Shown here piece by piece: positions 14,211 to 23,224 of a stretch of DNA of 36,241 nucleotides. The stretch comes from Lachnospiraceae bacterium (GTDB lineage: Bacteria > Bacillota > Clostridia > Lachnospirales > Lachnospiraceae), in NCBI GenBank assembly GCA_016297945.1, contig JAEDFR010000018.1:1-36241 (forward strand), read 5' to 3'. A program made the translations under genes and the position numbers. Every line of letters begins with the position of its first letter. The stretch's first letter is position 1. The notes below the pieces were generated by a model, which was not told the origin of the DNA, did no database searches, and saw only the letters and a program-made list of their open reading frames with translations.

Positions 14211-15842
14211 TCATTTTTCAAAATCCAGATAAGATATATATCTTTCTGAAAAATCAGGTTCATTTGCAAGATTAATTAAAGCTCTATCAGAGTTAACATA
14301 ATTTCTTATTATGTCATCTATATTTATTTCTTTTTTCTCACTTGTTTCGCCATCTGTTTGATCTTTTGAGTTTACAACGGTCTCATCATCCAAGTTCTTC
14401 TTAATCTTGCTGTATCCATACCAGGCAGCTCCTGACAATGCGGTATTTCCGCATGCTGTCGTCTTTTTCTGAAAAGCCTCCGGTAATAGTCCCACACCAA
14501 AAGCCGCTTCGATATCCAGATAATAACCAAATCCACCCGCTACATATACATGATCAATTTCCTGCATCGTACAACCGAATTTTTCAACCAGATAATCGAT
14601 CCCACACCGAACTGCCGCTTTTGCCAATTGCATCTGTCGGATATGTTTTTGTGTTATGCAAACCGCATCTGTGCCAGTATTCACATTCTTGTCCTCATCC
14701 ACAACATAAGGAACTCCTTTTTCAAACCATTCTCCCTGCAGGGTTCCGTGCTCATCAATTTTCTTCTCCTGCAACAGTCGGTACAAAAACGAAATAATAT
14801 CTGCGCCATAAATTCCCACATCTGCTATCGAATCAAATGCAGAACCTGCTGCCGCGGAAGTTGCAACCAGCCGGTTATTCCGGATTAATGCCATTTCCGC
14901 ATTGGTTCCCAAATCCAAAAGTAAAATCAGTTTATCACGCAAATGTTCAAACACTCTGTCTGATGTCAAATCAACATTCTTCATACCTAGAGCTAACAAC
15001 CCGCTAAATATATCTCCTCCGACAAAGGCACTAAATCCCGGCATAATATAAGTGGGAATGCCCGCAATATCGGTCTCAATTTCATCCAGTGTCTTAGGCA
15101 AAAAAGGTGCCTTACTTAGAGAAGAAACGTCATACCCCATCAACAGATGAACCATGGTTGTATTCGCCGCAACGACCATAAAGGAAATGTCATCGAGTCC
15201 CAACGTGGTGAATCCTTCTTGTATCTGTTCTCTGATCAGATTTCTCAAGTCTTCCCTGTTCCCATGCATGGAAGCTTCCATACGGGAAATGACATCCGCA
15301 CCATAGCATTTTTGCGCATTCACTGCCTTATATACCGCACAAACACTACCATCTAATATGCTTCTTTTCTGCATCACAAGCGTTGTTGTTCCTATATCGG
15401 TTGTTATAAAATAGGCGCGTCCGTTTTTGATAACGGTTTCAGGTAAGCAAAAGCTAACTTTGACAAAATCTTCAACAATATCCGGCTCTTTTTTTTTCGG
15501 CAAAACTACTTCGCAATCGGAATACAATTTGGCAAGACATCCTAAACGATATCCCTGCCTGAGTTCATCCGGTGAGAAAAATCTCCGGTCACTTATGCCC
15601 GGCATCGGTGCTCCTTTTAAAAAACGAACCTTACATTTTCCACAGATACCTTTTCCACCGCAGTTTAAAGAAAGTGCAATTCCAGCTTTTTGACATAACA
15701 AAAGTAAGCTTTCTCCCGCTTGGAAAAAAAGCTTACTTTCTGCATTATCATTTTCATATTTTATAATAAGCTGTAAATCTGACATAGGTTTCCACACATC
15801 TTTATTTTCAAATTCTAAAAATGTTTCATGATAAATTTGCAT
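14211..15842 (-). CDS. RACo-like corrinoid activation protein ([2Fe-2S] ferredoxin plus ASKHA ATPase)
   Basis: The 543-residue protein starts with a plant-type ferredoxin domain whose cysteines are spaced CX5CX2CX31C, the [2Fe-2S] pattern. It is followed by the DUF4445/RACo actin-like fold with TTDIGTTT, LLLDLGTNAEM and VAGGFGYYLDIEAA. RACo proteins use ATP to reduce inactive Co(II) corrinoid proteins of methyltransferase systems back to Co(I). No methyltransferase or corrinoid protein is encoded nearby, so its client must be elsewhere. A hydrophilic insert precedes the usual C-terminal segment near residues 485-515. The start is uncertain: the ATG at 15785 (MSDLQLI) fits the ferredoxin domain better, but neither candidate has a strong SD. 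It follows the DUF4250 gene by 48 bp. Confidence 0.85.
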   Translation of the reverse strand: MQIYHETFLEFENKDVWKPMSDLQLIIKYENDNAESKLFFQAGESLLLLCQKAGIALSLNCGGKGICGKCKVRFLKGAPMPGISDRRFFSPDELRQGYRLGCLAKLYSDCEVVLPKKKEPDIVEDFVKVSFCLPETVIKNGRAYFITTDIGTTTLVMQKRSILDGSVCAVYKAVNAQKCYGADVISRMEASMHGNREDLRNLIREQIQEGFTTLGLDDISFMVVAANTTMVHLLMGYDVSSLSKAPFLPKTLDEIETDIAGIPTYIMPGFSAFVGGDIFSGLLALGMKNVDLTSDRVFEHLRDKLILLLDLGTNAEMALIRNNRLVATSAAAGSAFDSIADVGIYGADIISFLYRLLQEKKIDEHGTLQGEWFEKGVPYVVDEDKNVNTGTDAVCITQKHIRQMQLAKAAVRCGIDYLVEKFGCTMQEIDHVYVAGGFGYYLDIEAAFGVGLLPEAFQKKTTACGNTALSGAAWYGYSKIKKNLDDETVVNSKDQTDGETSEKKEINIDDIIRNYVNSDRALINLANEPDFSERYISYLDFEK

Positions 15843-15890
15843 ACCTTATCACAAATGCATTTTTATACTCTTGTGTTAAACAAAAATCAA

Positions 15891-16064
15891 TTATACAAAT
15901 TGATTTCTATCTTTGTTATAAACATAACCGATTGTGGAAAGTTTATCAAGTACTGTCTGCTTATCAACATCCTCGTCATCACATAAATCGTCGAGCGAAG
16001 GATAAAAATCTCTCAGCTTTAGGTTAACATAACTAAGCAACATTACCGGATCATTGGGCATCAT
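15891..16064 (-). CDS. DUF4250 domain-containing small protein
   Basis: A 57-residue protein, MMPNDPVMLLSYVNLKLRD through a DDLCDDEDVDKQ segment to an RNQFV end. This matches the DUF4250 family as I know it: an N-terminal PxDPxMLLSxVNxKLRD helix, a short helix-turn-helix-like centre and a YxYxxxRNQFV tail. The function is unknown. AAGGAAA lies about eight bases before the first of two adjacent ATGs. It sits 15 bp after htrA and 48 bp before the RACo-like gene, so it is probably co-transcribed with both. It falls below common length cut-offs for gene calling. Confidence 0.85.
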   Translation of the reverse strand: MMPNDPVMLLSYVNLKLRDFYPSLDDLCDDEDVDKQTVLDKLSTIGYVYNKDRNQFV

Positions 16065-16079
16065 AAAAAGTTTCCTTCC

Positions 16080-17627
16080 TTATCTGCCGGAATTCATACC
16101 GCTGTTTCCATTACTTCCATTGTTGTTATAATAATCAAAGAACTCACGGAAAAAGTCTTCTGCACTGCCTCCTCCGATTCGTCTGGAATTATCATTTTCT
16201 CCATTTGAGTTGGTGTTGTCCTGATTTTGGGAAGAAACGCTGCGTCCGTCATCTCCGATTAAAGTCACCTGCAGTGTCTTTTCTTCATAACCGCCGGCTT
16301 CTTTGGCTCTCTGGATGACAATTTCAACGGTCTCTCCGGCTTTATAATATTGTAAAGATGATTTTAAATCATCATAATCCGAAATACTCATTCCGTCAAA
16401 TTTTGTAATAATATCACCTTTTAAAAGTCCGGCTTTTTCTGCAGCGCCATCCTTTTGCAGTTCCAATACATAAACACCCTGGGGAATGTTATACATTTCG
16501 GAAATATCGGAAGATACATTCTGGCAGGAGATACCAAGATATCCCTGTTCTTCTGTGGCAACTAAATCTCTGGTTTCTCGATTCATCAGTTCTTCTAAGA
16601 TTGGCTCTGCCGTATCAATGGGAATTGCATAACCCATGCCTTCTACAACAGAAGATGCAAATTTAGAAGAATTGATACCGATTAATTCACCTTTCATATT
16701 TAAAAGTGCACCACCACTATTACCGGGGTTGATGGCAGCATCCGTCTGAATCAGTTTTGCTGTCATACCTTCAATGGTAACTTCCCGATCCATGGCACTG
16801 ACAATACCGGTTGTAACGCTTTGACCATAACCTAAGGCATTACCGATAGCAACCACCTGATCTCCGACTTTTACATCGGAAGAATTACCGATTTTGGCAA
16901 TGCTGATGGAGGATTTGATTTCGTCCGTTAAATCGTCCAAATCAACTGCAATGATACCAAGGTCATTATCCGCATCCGTTCCTTTTACTTTTGCCTCAAC
17001 CACTTTATCTTCATCATCGCCGAAGCATACGGAAATTTCCGTAGCATTGGAAACCACATGATTATTGGTTGCTATTAATAATTCCTCATCATTTTGTCCG
17101 ATAATGATACCGGAACCTGCACTTGTTGATTCATACTGTCTGGTTCCGAACATGCTGCGAACTTCCTCCACACCTTTATTGGTAATGGATACAATGGAAG
17201 GCATACAGCTTTGTGCAATTTCGGCAACCGAATATTCGGACCGTTCTTTGTTTGTCACCTGCTCTGCCGACGCCGAAGAAGCTTCGGATGTCTGGTTTGA
17301 AGCATCCGCTCCAACTTCTACCGTCCCGATTGCCGTCTCATCCGCTGCCATAACCGTCTCACCAATCTGCGTCTGTGACGCACCGTCCAAAACAGCCAGT
17401 TTATCCTCGATTCCACTCGCTTTCAATACACCGATAAAAACAAGGGATGCGGCCAATCCAAAAGCGACACCGCTTACTAACATCACACCGAATTTTCTGA
17501 CAATGCGTGGCATCTTTTTATGATGCTTTTGGGGACCGTTTCCATTTGGCTCGCCATTGGTATTGGGTGCGGCACCGTAATTACCTTCCGCACTGTTGTA
17601 TTCATAGTAATTATTGTTTTCGTACAT
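16080..17627 (-). CDS. htrA: HtrA/DegP-type membrane-anchored serine protease with PDZ domain
   Basis: A 515-residue protein. Residues 1-45 are cytosolic and rich in Asn/Tyr/Gly, 46-68 form the single membrane anchor, and 75-135 an Ala/Thr/Glu-rich linker. The trypsin-like domain follows with catalytic His190 (NNHVV), Asp222 (DNDLGI) and Ser304 (NPGNSGGAL). A PDZ domain occupies about 360-460 and a Ser/Asn/Gly-rich tail ends the protein. It degrades or refolds damaged proteins outside the membrane, as in the HtrA/HtrB/YyxA group of Firmicutes. No CtsR or CssR-type box was recognised upstream. It begins with ATG after AGAGG and is followed closely by the DUF4250 gene. Confidence 0.93.
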   Translation of the reverse strand: MYENNNYYEYNSAEGNYGAAPNTNGEPNGNGPQKHHKKMPRIVRKFGVMLVSGVAFGLAASLVFIGVLKASGIEDKLAVLDGASQTQIGETVMAADETAIGTVEVGADASNQTSEASSASAEQVTNKERSEYSVAEIAQSCMPSIVSITNKGVEEVRSMFGTRQYESTSAGSGIIIGQNDEELLIATNNHVVSNATEISVCFGDDEDKVVEAKVKGTDADNDLGIIAVDLDDLTDEIKSSISIAKIGNSSDVKVGDQVVAIGNALGYGQSVTTGIVSAMDREVTIEGMTAKLIQTDAAINPGNSGGALLNMKGELIGINSSKFASSVVEGMGYAIPIDTAEPILEELMNRETRDLVATEEQGYLGISCQNVSSDISEMYNIPQGVYVLELQKDGAAEKAGLLKGDIITKFDGMSISDYDDLKSSLQYYKAGETVEIVIQRAKEAGGYEEKTLQVTLIGDDGRSVSSQNQDNTNSNGENDNSRRIGGGSAEDFFREFFDYYNNNGSNGNSGMNSGR

Positions 17628-17840
17628 AACAACAACCTCTTTCTTTTTTATGTTTTTCTATTTCAAGGGACTGCAAATTACGATTTTGCAACCGGTTAAA
17701 GAAACCGCAATATACAATTTGCAAGCGGTTAATGCATCGCTCTTTGCAATTCCCTATTTGATAGTAAATAAGATACAGAAGCTTTGTTATAAAAATATGA
17801 CAAAACTGTGTTTATTTTGTGAAATATCTTTTCTATGATA

Positions 17841-18008
17841 TTTTAAAATTGTGCCCCTCGAAATTTGCATATCCTATCACAGACGCGTTCTCACTTGGAT
17901 GACAACGTAGCAGTACTAAATTCGCAATAAATTGCTCATTAAGTGCTGACGTTGTCATACAGTCTGTGAGTAGAATATGCAAACTTTCTCGGCGACACAA
18001 TTATAAAA
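17841..18008. repeat. Second large nested inverted repeat
   Basis: The outer arms 17841-17884 and 17962-18008 are about 85 percent complementary over ~45 bp (shared cores AATTGTG, TTTGCATAT, CACAGAC). An inner perfect arm pair, ATGACAACGT (17900-17909) with ACGTTGTCAT (17949-17958), and a central GCAAT-AA-ATTGC hairpin complete a cruciform-like structure. It fills most of the gap between clpB and htrA and shares architecture, not sequence, with the element at 6868-7055. Confidence 0.8.
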
Positions 18009-18021
18009 TAGCAGTTTCAAT

Positions 18022-20604
18022 TTACGCTTTCTTTGCCACCAGCTTATCATTTTCCACATCAATCAGGATATGGTCTCCCTGCCCGATTTCATCTGCCAAA
18101 ATCAGTTTTGCGGCAGCGGTCTCAACATATTTCTGGATATACCGTTTCAACGGTCTCGCACCATAAACCGGATCATAGCCGTTTTCAACAATAAACTGTT
18201 TGGCTTTATCCGTGCAGGATAAATGCAGGTCTCTGTCACTTAAACGTTTATTTAAATCCTCTACAATCAGGTCAATAATACCGCTGATATTACTCTTTGT
18301 AAGCGGTTTAAACAAAATCGTTTCATCCAGACGGTTCAAAAATTCAGGTCTAAAATGCGCACGAAGATCATTCATGACCATTTCTTCTGCCTCTTTTGAA
18401 ATTTCACCGTTTTCGTCGATACCGTCAAGCAGATACTGCGCACCGATATTGGATGTCATAATCAAAATGGTATTTTTAAAATCCACCGTACGTCCAAGTG
18501 AATCGGTAATACGTCCGTCATCTAAGACCTGTAAAAGGACGTTAAACACATCCGGATGCGCTTTTTCAATCTCATCGAATAAGACAACGGAATAAGGTTT
18601 TCTTCGCACTGCTTCCGTCAGCTGACCGCCTTCTTCGTATCCGACATATCCGGGAGGAGCTCCGATCAGACGCGATACGGAATATTTCTCCATGTACTCA
18701 CTCATATCCAGTCTGACAATATTGCTTTCATCATCAAACAAGCTTTGGGCAAGCGCTTTTGCAAGCTCCGTCTTACCGACACCGGTAGGTCCAAGGAACA
18801 GGAAAGAACCGATTGGTTTGCTCGGGTCCTTAATACCGGCTTTAGAACGGATGATTGCTTCGGAAACCTTGGTTACCCCTTCATCCTGACCAATGACTCT
18901 CTTATGCAGTTCATCATCCAGATGCAGGGTTTTATTGCGCTCACTCTCGGTCAGTTTGGAAACCGGAATACCGGTCCAACGGGAAATAATCTTGGCAATC
19001 TCATCATCATCCACGCTTTCATGTAACAGACTGCGATCCTGTTTGCTGACTTTTGCTTCCTCAGCCTCTAATTCTTTTTTCATTGCCGGCAGCTTTCCAT
19101 AGCTTAATTCCGCTGCCTTTTCCAGTTTTCCTTCCCTTGTGGCAATCTGAATTTCATTATTGACAGCTTCAATATCCTCACGCAGTTTCTGAAGCTTTTC
19201 AACACTCGCTTTTTCATTTTCCCAGGTGGCTTTCTGGGAAGCAAAGTTTTCTTTTAATTCGGCAAGTTCTTTTTGTAAATCTGCCAGTCTTTCAACAGAA
19301 AGCTTATCATCTTCCTTTTTCAATGCCGTCTCTTCAATTTCCATCTGCATGATACGGCGGTTTAACTCATCCAGCTCTGTAGGCATGGAATCAAGCTCCG
19401 TCTTAATCAATGCACATGCCTCATCCACCAAGTCGATGGCTTTATCCGGTAAAAACCGGTCAGTGATATAACGATTGGATAAGACTGCCGCACTAACCAG
19501 TGCATTATCCAAAATCTTAACGCCATGAAAGACTTCATAACGGTCTTTTAATCCACGGAGGATGGAAATCGTGTCTTCTACAGTCGGTTCATCCACCGTA
19601 ACCGGTTGGAAACGACGCTCCAAGGCCTGATCTTTTTCAATATACTGCCGATATTCATCCAAAGTAGTTGCACCGATACAATGCAGTTCTCCACGCGCCA
19701 ACATGGGCTTTAACATGTTGCCGGCATCCAATGCGCCATCGGTTTTACCCGCACCGACAATGGTATGAAGTTCATCAATAAATAAAATGATCTGTCCGTC
19801 GCTGTTTTTGACATCCTCTAACACCGCTTTCAGACGTTCCTCAAATTCACCACGATATTTTGCACCGGCTACCAATGCGCCCATATCCAGTGAGAAAATC
19901 TTTTTGTCCTGCAGACTTGCCGGCACATCGCCTCTTACAATACGCTGTGCAAGTCCTTCAACGACTGCCGTCTTACCAACACCGGGCTCACCGATTAAAA
20001 CCGGATTATTTTTTGTCTTTCTGGACAAAATACGGATTACATTCCGAATCTCAGCATCACGTCCGATAACAGGATCCAATTTCTGGCGTTTTGCCTTTTC
20101 AACCAGATCTTCACCATATTTAGCAAGCGTATCATAGGTTGCTTCCGGATTGTCACTGGTCACACGCTGATTGCCTCTTACCGTCGATAACGCCTGTAAA
20201 AAGCGTTCTCTGGTAATACCAAACTCCTGCATCATGTCCTTGATTGCTTTATTTGGATGCTTCAGCATGGATAAAAACAGATGCTCAACAGATACATATT
20301 CGTCTCCCATGGCTTTGGCCTCATCCTCAGCGGAAATCAAAACCTGATTCAGAGCCTGCCCGATATAGACCTGGCCACCCTGTACTTTTACTTTCTTTTC
20401 TACCAGAGCCTTTGCGTAGTTTACATAATATTCTTTCTGTATCTCCATCTTTTCAATGAGTTTTAAAATCAGACTATCTTCTATTGAAAGAAGGGACAAT
20501 AATAAATGCTCTTCATCAATCTCCTGATTTCCATACTCATAGGCTAATTTTTCACAACCATTGATGGCTTCAACAGATTTTTGTGTAAATTTTTGAAAAT
20601 TCAT
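18022..20604 (-). CDS. clpB: ATP-dependent disaggregase ClpB
   Basis: An 860-residue Hsp100 chaperone. A Clp N-terminal double repeat (MNFQKFTQKSVEAI onward) is followed by AAA domain 1 with GEPGVGKT, the long coiled-coil middle domain (about 400-520, LKKEDDKLSVERL and neighbours) and AAA domain 2 with GPTGVGKT and the VVLFDEIEKAH Walker B. It threads aggregated proteins together with DnaK. The start at 20604 (MNFQKF) is chosen because AAAGGGG lies upstream and the in-frame ATG at 20691 would place coding sequence over the promoter and CIRCE element. The CIRCE operator makes HrcA the likely heat-shock repressor. A probable terminator function is served by the inverted repeat downstream. Confidence 0.97.
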   Translation of the reverse strand: MNFQKFTQKSVEAINGCEKLAYEYGNQEIDEEHLLLSLLSIEDSLILKLIEKMEIQKEYYVNYAKALVEKKVKVQGGQVYIGQALNQVLISAEDEAKAMGDEYVSVEHLFLSMLKHPNKAIKDMMQEFGITRERFLQALSTVRGNQRVTSDNPEATYDTLAKYGEDLVEKAKRQKLDPVIGRDAEIRNVIRILSRKTKNNPVLIGEPGVGKTAVVEGLAQRIVRGDVPASLQDKKIFSLDMGALVAGAKYRGEFEERLKAVLEDVKNSDGQIILFIDELHTIVGAGKTDGALDAGNMLKPMLARGELHCIGATTLDEYRQYIEKDQALERRFQPVTVDEPTVEDTISILRGLKDRYEVFHGVKILDNALVSAAVLSNRYITDRFLPDKAIDLVDEACALIKTELDSMPTELDELNRRIMQMEIEETALKKEDDKLSVERLADLQKELAELKENFASQKATWENEKASVEKLQKLREDIEAVNNEIQIATREGKLEKAAELSYGKLPAMKKELEAEEAKVSKQDRSLLHESVDDDEIAKIISRWTGIPVSKLTESERNKTLHLDDELHKRVIGQDEGVTKVSEAIIRSKAGIKDPSKPIGSFLFLGPTGVGKTELAKALAQSLFDDESNIVRLDMSEYMEKYSVSRLIGAPPGYVGYEEGGQLTEAVRRKPYSVVLFDEIEKAHPDVFNVLLQVLDDGRITDSLGRTVDFKNTILIMTSNIGAQYLLDGIDENGEISKEAEEMVMNDLRAHFRPEFLNRLDETILFKPLTKSNISGIIDLIVEDLNKRLSDRDLHLSCTDKAKQFIVENGYDPVYGARPLKRYIQKYVETAAAKLILADEIGQGDHILIDVENDKLVAKKA

Positions 20605-20662
20605 ATACAGCACCCCTTTCAAAATAGTATGCTTTTTTTTGCATTTCTCATGCTCTGGCTTT

Positions 20663-20704
20663 GTTATAACGCAAAAATTAGCACTCGTCAAGAGAGAGTG
20701 CTAA
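20663..20704 (-). promoter_or_regulatory. clpB promoter overlapping a perfect CIRCE operator
   Basis: TTAGCACTC-N9-GAGTGCTAA at 20678-20704 is a perfect CIRCE element, the HrcA binding site. On the minus strand TTGACG (20691-20686) lies in the CIRCE spacer and its edge, and TATAAC (20668-20663) follows after 17 bases, so HrcA would cover the -35 region. Confidence 0.95.
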
Positions 20705-20732
20705 TAATTTTCCTAAAGTTTTTATAAACTGT

Positions 20733-21686
20733 TTATTCTTCTTCAATATCCATAATTATTTCATCATCCAAATATCCATTTTCCAATAAATATGCAGGCG
20801 TGAAAGTCAATGTAATTTCATCTCCGTTCTCATCAAACTGTACGGCATTCCACAGATCAATTCGAATATAAAACCAATCATCCACTTTATATAGCAAGGC
20901 TGCCGTATCATCTTTTGTCAGAACTTTATAGGTTTTATCCGCTATCGTAATCTGATTTAGATTTTCATAATCCTCATAATCGTCTTCTATTTGAGAATCA
21001 TCAAATGCAGTATAACTGATGATACAAGCACCCGAATCACCTTCCTTTTTCCAATGAAAAGAGGTTTCAAAAAACGCATCATGCGACGGATGTCCCGATT
21101 CTTTCGTATACACAGTAATCTTATATTTTTCCTGAAATGTTGTACTCATAGAAGCAAAACTACCCGTTGCATTTTCCTCGTTCTCAGATAAACCGTTTTC
21201 TTCCAAAGACTCGATTATTTCGTAATTTTCATCAGGATAAATATAATTTCCATCAATAGAATAACGCGTCGATTCCGTGAAGTCATTTCCCGTGCTTCCA
21301 TGCTCCGGACCGGAAATGGATTCAAATCTTAAATACGTGTCCTCACAGTTATCCGGATACAGGATATACGCATATTCATAGTCCGGATTATCCACCTTAT
21401 ATACATCGACATTACTGCTCGTTGCACACAACTTACCGTTACTTTCTATTTCATCCAGCGTTTCATCGTCAATTACCGTAAGTCGCCACCAGTGAATTCC
21501 ATTAAACTGCATAATAACAGTACTATCTTCTATTTCATACCTTGGGTATCTCTCCAGAATATAAGGTTGCGTATATTCAACCTTTACATTGGAATATTTA
21601 CCAAGTATTTTTTCATATTGCTTCTTTTCACAACCGGTAAGCATCATAATTAGAAAAACAGCACATATTATAGATATTTTCTTCAT
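20733..21686 (-). CDS. Hypothetical lipoprotein
   Basis: A 317-residue secreted lipoprotein: MKKISIICAVFLIMMLTGC gives a classic signal peptide and lipobox, with Cys at residue 19. The remainder is rich in Asp, Glu and Tyr with no domain I recognise; short beta-rich segments such as TVIMQFNGIHWWRLTV and DDWFYIRIDLWNAV suggest an extracellular beta fold. The start at 21686 is set by the lipoprotein signal and by GGAG upstream. It begins one base after the stop of the 128-residue membrane protein, so the two form an operon. It may serve at the cell surface together with that protein. No function is assigned. Confidence 0.75.
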   Translation of the reverse strand: MKKISIICAVFLIMMLTGCEKKQYEKILGKYSNVKVEYTQPYILERYPRYEIEDSTVIMQFNGIHWWRLTVIDDETLDEIESNGKLCATSSNVDVYKVDNPDYEYAYILYPDNCEDTYLRFESISGPEHGSTGNDFTESTRYSIDGNYIYPDENYEIIESLEENGLSENEENATGSFASMSTTFQEKYKITVYTKESGHPSHDAFFETSFHWKKEGDSGACIISYTAFDDSQIEDDYEDYENLNQITIADKTYKVLTKDDTAALLYKVDDWFYIRIDLWNAVQFDENGDEITLTFTPAYLLENGYLDDEIIMDIEEE

Positions 21687-21687
21687 C

Positions 21688-22074
21688 CTACTTCTCCTTT
21701 TTACGCGGTTTAAATCCAACAAAGCCACTGATAATAAACAAAACCAGAAATACAATTATATATGGGATATAGTTCCCATACATTGTTTGGTGTGTTCGTG
21801 CATCTACCCGAATCGTAATCACATCACCTACAGAATAATCATATTTGTTGAAAAGATTACCCTCCTGGATTGTCTCCCCATCCTTAGAAGTCCATTCCAA
21901 AACATATTTTTCGCTGACTCGCCCTTTGTAGCTCGATCTAGCCACATATACATTGGTTACAGTTGCAGGTATCTCTTCAAATCCACCACTATACTCATAA
22001 ACAGCATTCGCAATCCCGAATAGTGAAAAGATCATAATGAAAATACAAATTCCCTTTTTTAACATTGTACGCAT
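21688..22074 (-). CDS. Small membrane protein, DUF3592-like
   Basis: A 128-residue protein with an N-terminal helix (about 8-25), an extracellular beta-strand region including YVLEWTSKDGETIQEGN and YSVGDVITIRVD, and a second helix (about 102-122) followed by a basic cytosolic end. The pattern of two helices around a small beta domain with GDxxxVxVD resembles DUF3592 proteins, whose role is unknown. It is followed after one base by the lipoprotein gene. Confidence 0.55.
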   Translation of the reverse strand: MRTMLKKGICIFIMIFSLFGIANAVYEYSGGFEEIPATVTNVYVARSSYKGRVSEKYVLEWTSKDGETIQEGNLFNKYDYSVGDVITIRVDARTHQTMYGNYIPYIIVFLVLFIISGFVGFKPRKKEK

Positions 22075-22150
22075 CTCTTTTTTATCCTCTCTTCATTTGT
22101 GCTATAACCAAAAAATCATGACATAAACCGGACAATCCTGTTTAAATAGG

Positions 22151-22807
22151 TTAGGTATCCAACGCCATTCCATCCACCCACTCATGACAATAACGCAGAT
22201 ATTCCGCCTCTGTATTCAGGAAATTTTCTGCATTCTTTGGCAGAACAATGGGCTCGATGGTCTCATTATTATAATCGCAGACATAAATCGTTTTTCCGCA
22301 GTTTAGAAATACCCAGTCGAACCGTTTCTTAACTCTTTCCTGCGTAAAACGCATATATTCAAACAGCGCTCCTGCATCGATGTCATTTTCATCCGTCGGA
22401 TGCAAAAACAGGTATAAACCGTTATACTTTTTATGCACATAATTTGTGTTCAGCTTTTCCAATTTTCTGTCAAACCGGAATTTTGCTTTGGAAAGATAAT
22501 CCTGCTGCACCGCACGATCCGGCAAAATTGCCCAGAAACGTCCGTTATAAAAATGCAATCGTTCTCCATATTTTTCAAATGCAATGGGTGGAAGTTCTTC
22601 TTCCAGACATCCGAGATATTTTTCAATAAAATCCTCTTCCTGTCCATCATGTGGCAGAAGTGCCTGACTGACTTCCAGTCCAAAATCCATCGTCTCATTA
22701 ATCCAATCCGGCGACTCGCTCTTGATAAAGTATGGTTTATACTCCTTCCACAAATACTTTAAGGAAACCGCCGCATATATTTCATTTAGCATTTTTTCAT
22801 AAGCCAC
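22151..22807 (-). CDS. Hypothetical protein, no recognised domain
   Basis: A soluble, acidic protein of about 218 residues with no signal peptide or membrane helix. It is rich in aromatic residues (segments LKYLWKEYKPYF, GLYLFLHPTDEND, RFDWVFLNCGKTIYVCDYNNE). I do not recognise the family. The start is uncertain: GTG codons at 22816 and 22807 are in frame, and the second has AGGTGA at suitable spacing. It is separated from the next gene by 76 bp. Nothing in the neighbourhood suggests a role. Confidence 0.6.
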   Translation of the reverse strand: MAYEKMLNEIYAAVSLKYLWKEYKPYFIKSESPDWINETMDFGLEVSQALLPHDGQEEDFIEKYLGCLEEELPPIAFEKYGERLHFYNGRFWAILPDRAVQQDYLSKAKFRFDRKLEKLNTNYVHKKYNGLYLFLHPTDENDIDAGALFEYMRFTQERVKKRFDWVFLNCGKTIYVCDYNNETIEPIVLPKNAENFLNTEAEYLRYCHEWVDGMALDT

Positions 22808-22904
22808 AACACTCACCTGCCTTTTTATCCCTTACTATAACCATATCACGAATGATGAAAAAATTGTACTAAATTCATACTTTGTGATTCTCACTTGCAT
22901 TTAC

Positions 22905-23075
22905 ACAGAAATAATGATAAAACATTTATGTCCGGGGAAACAGGTGAAAATCCTGTACGAGCCCGTCGCCGTAAGGCACATCTATACTGCCGTTCTTATC
23001 AAAAGCCACAGTTTTGAGACAAACCATTGGGTCATCCTGAGAAGGTTGAACGGTAAGGTGCCAAGTCGAAATATC
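22905..23075 (+). ncRNA. Cobalamin riboswitch
   Basis: The stretch contains GGGGAAACAGGTGAAAATCC, then GAGCCCGTCGCCGTAA, a GCCACAG segment, CCTGAGAAGG and a variant B12-box near AGTCGAAATATCC, in the order and spacing of adenosylcobalamin aptamers. It is on the plus strand upstream of a DUF4430 lipoprotein and an ECF S component, a context that fits cobalamin uptake. The outer boundaries are approximate. Confidence 0.85.
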
Positions 23076-23076
23076 C

Positions 23077-23137
23077 GGATATCTCCAAAGATAAACCGCG
23101 AGTGCCGGTAGAAGGAGAAATATCATTTTTCTTTTTT
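23077..23137 (+). terminator. Riboswitch expression platform (intrinsic terminator)
   Basis: GATATCTCC near 23078-23086 pairs with GGAGAAATATC at 23114-23124, with a small inner ACCG/CGGT stem, followed by ATTTTTCTTTTTT. Its 5' arm directly follows the end of the aptamer, as expected for a ligand-triggered terminator. An AAGGAG inside the stem is not followed by a start codon and is probably coincidental. Confidence 0.7.
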
Positions 23138-23224
23138 CAATTGTAAACTTACAAATTTGCGATTCTATCAAAGCAAACTTTTTAAAAACAGAAAAAAATA
23201 ACAAAATAAGGAGAAAACACGAAA

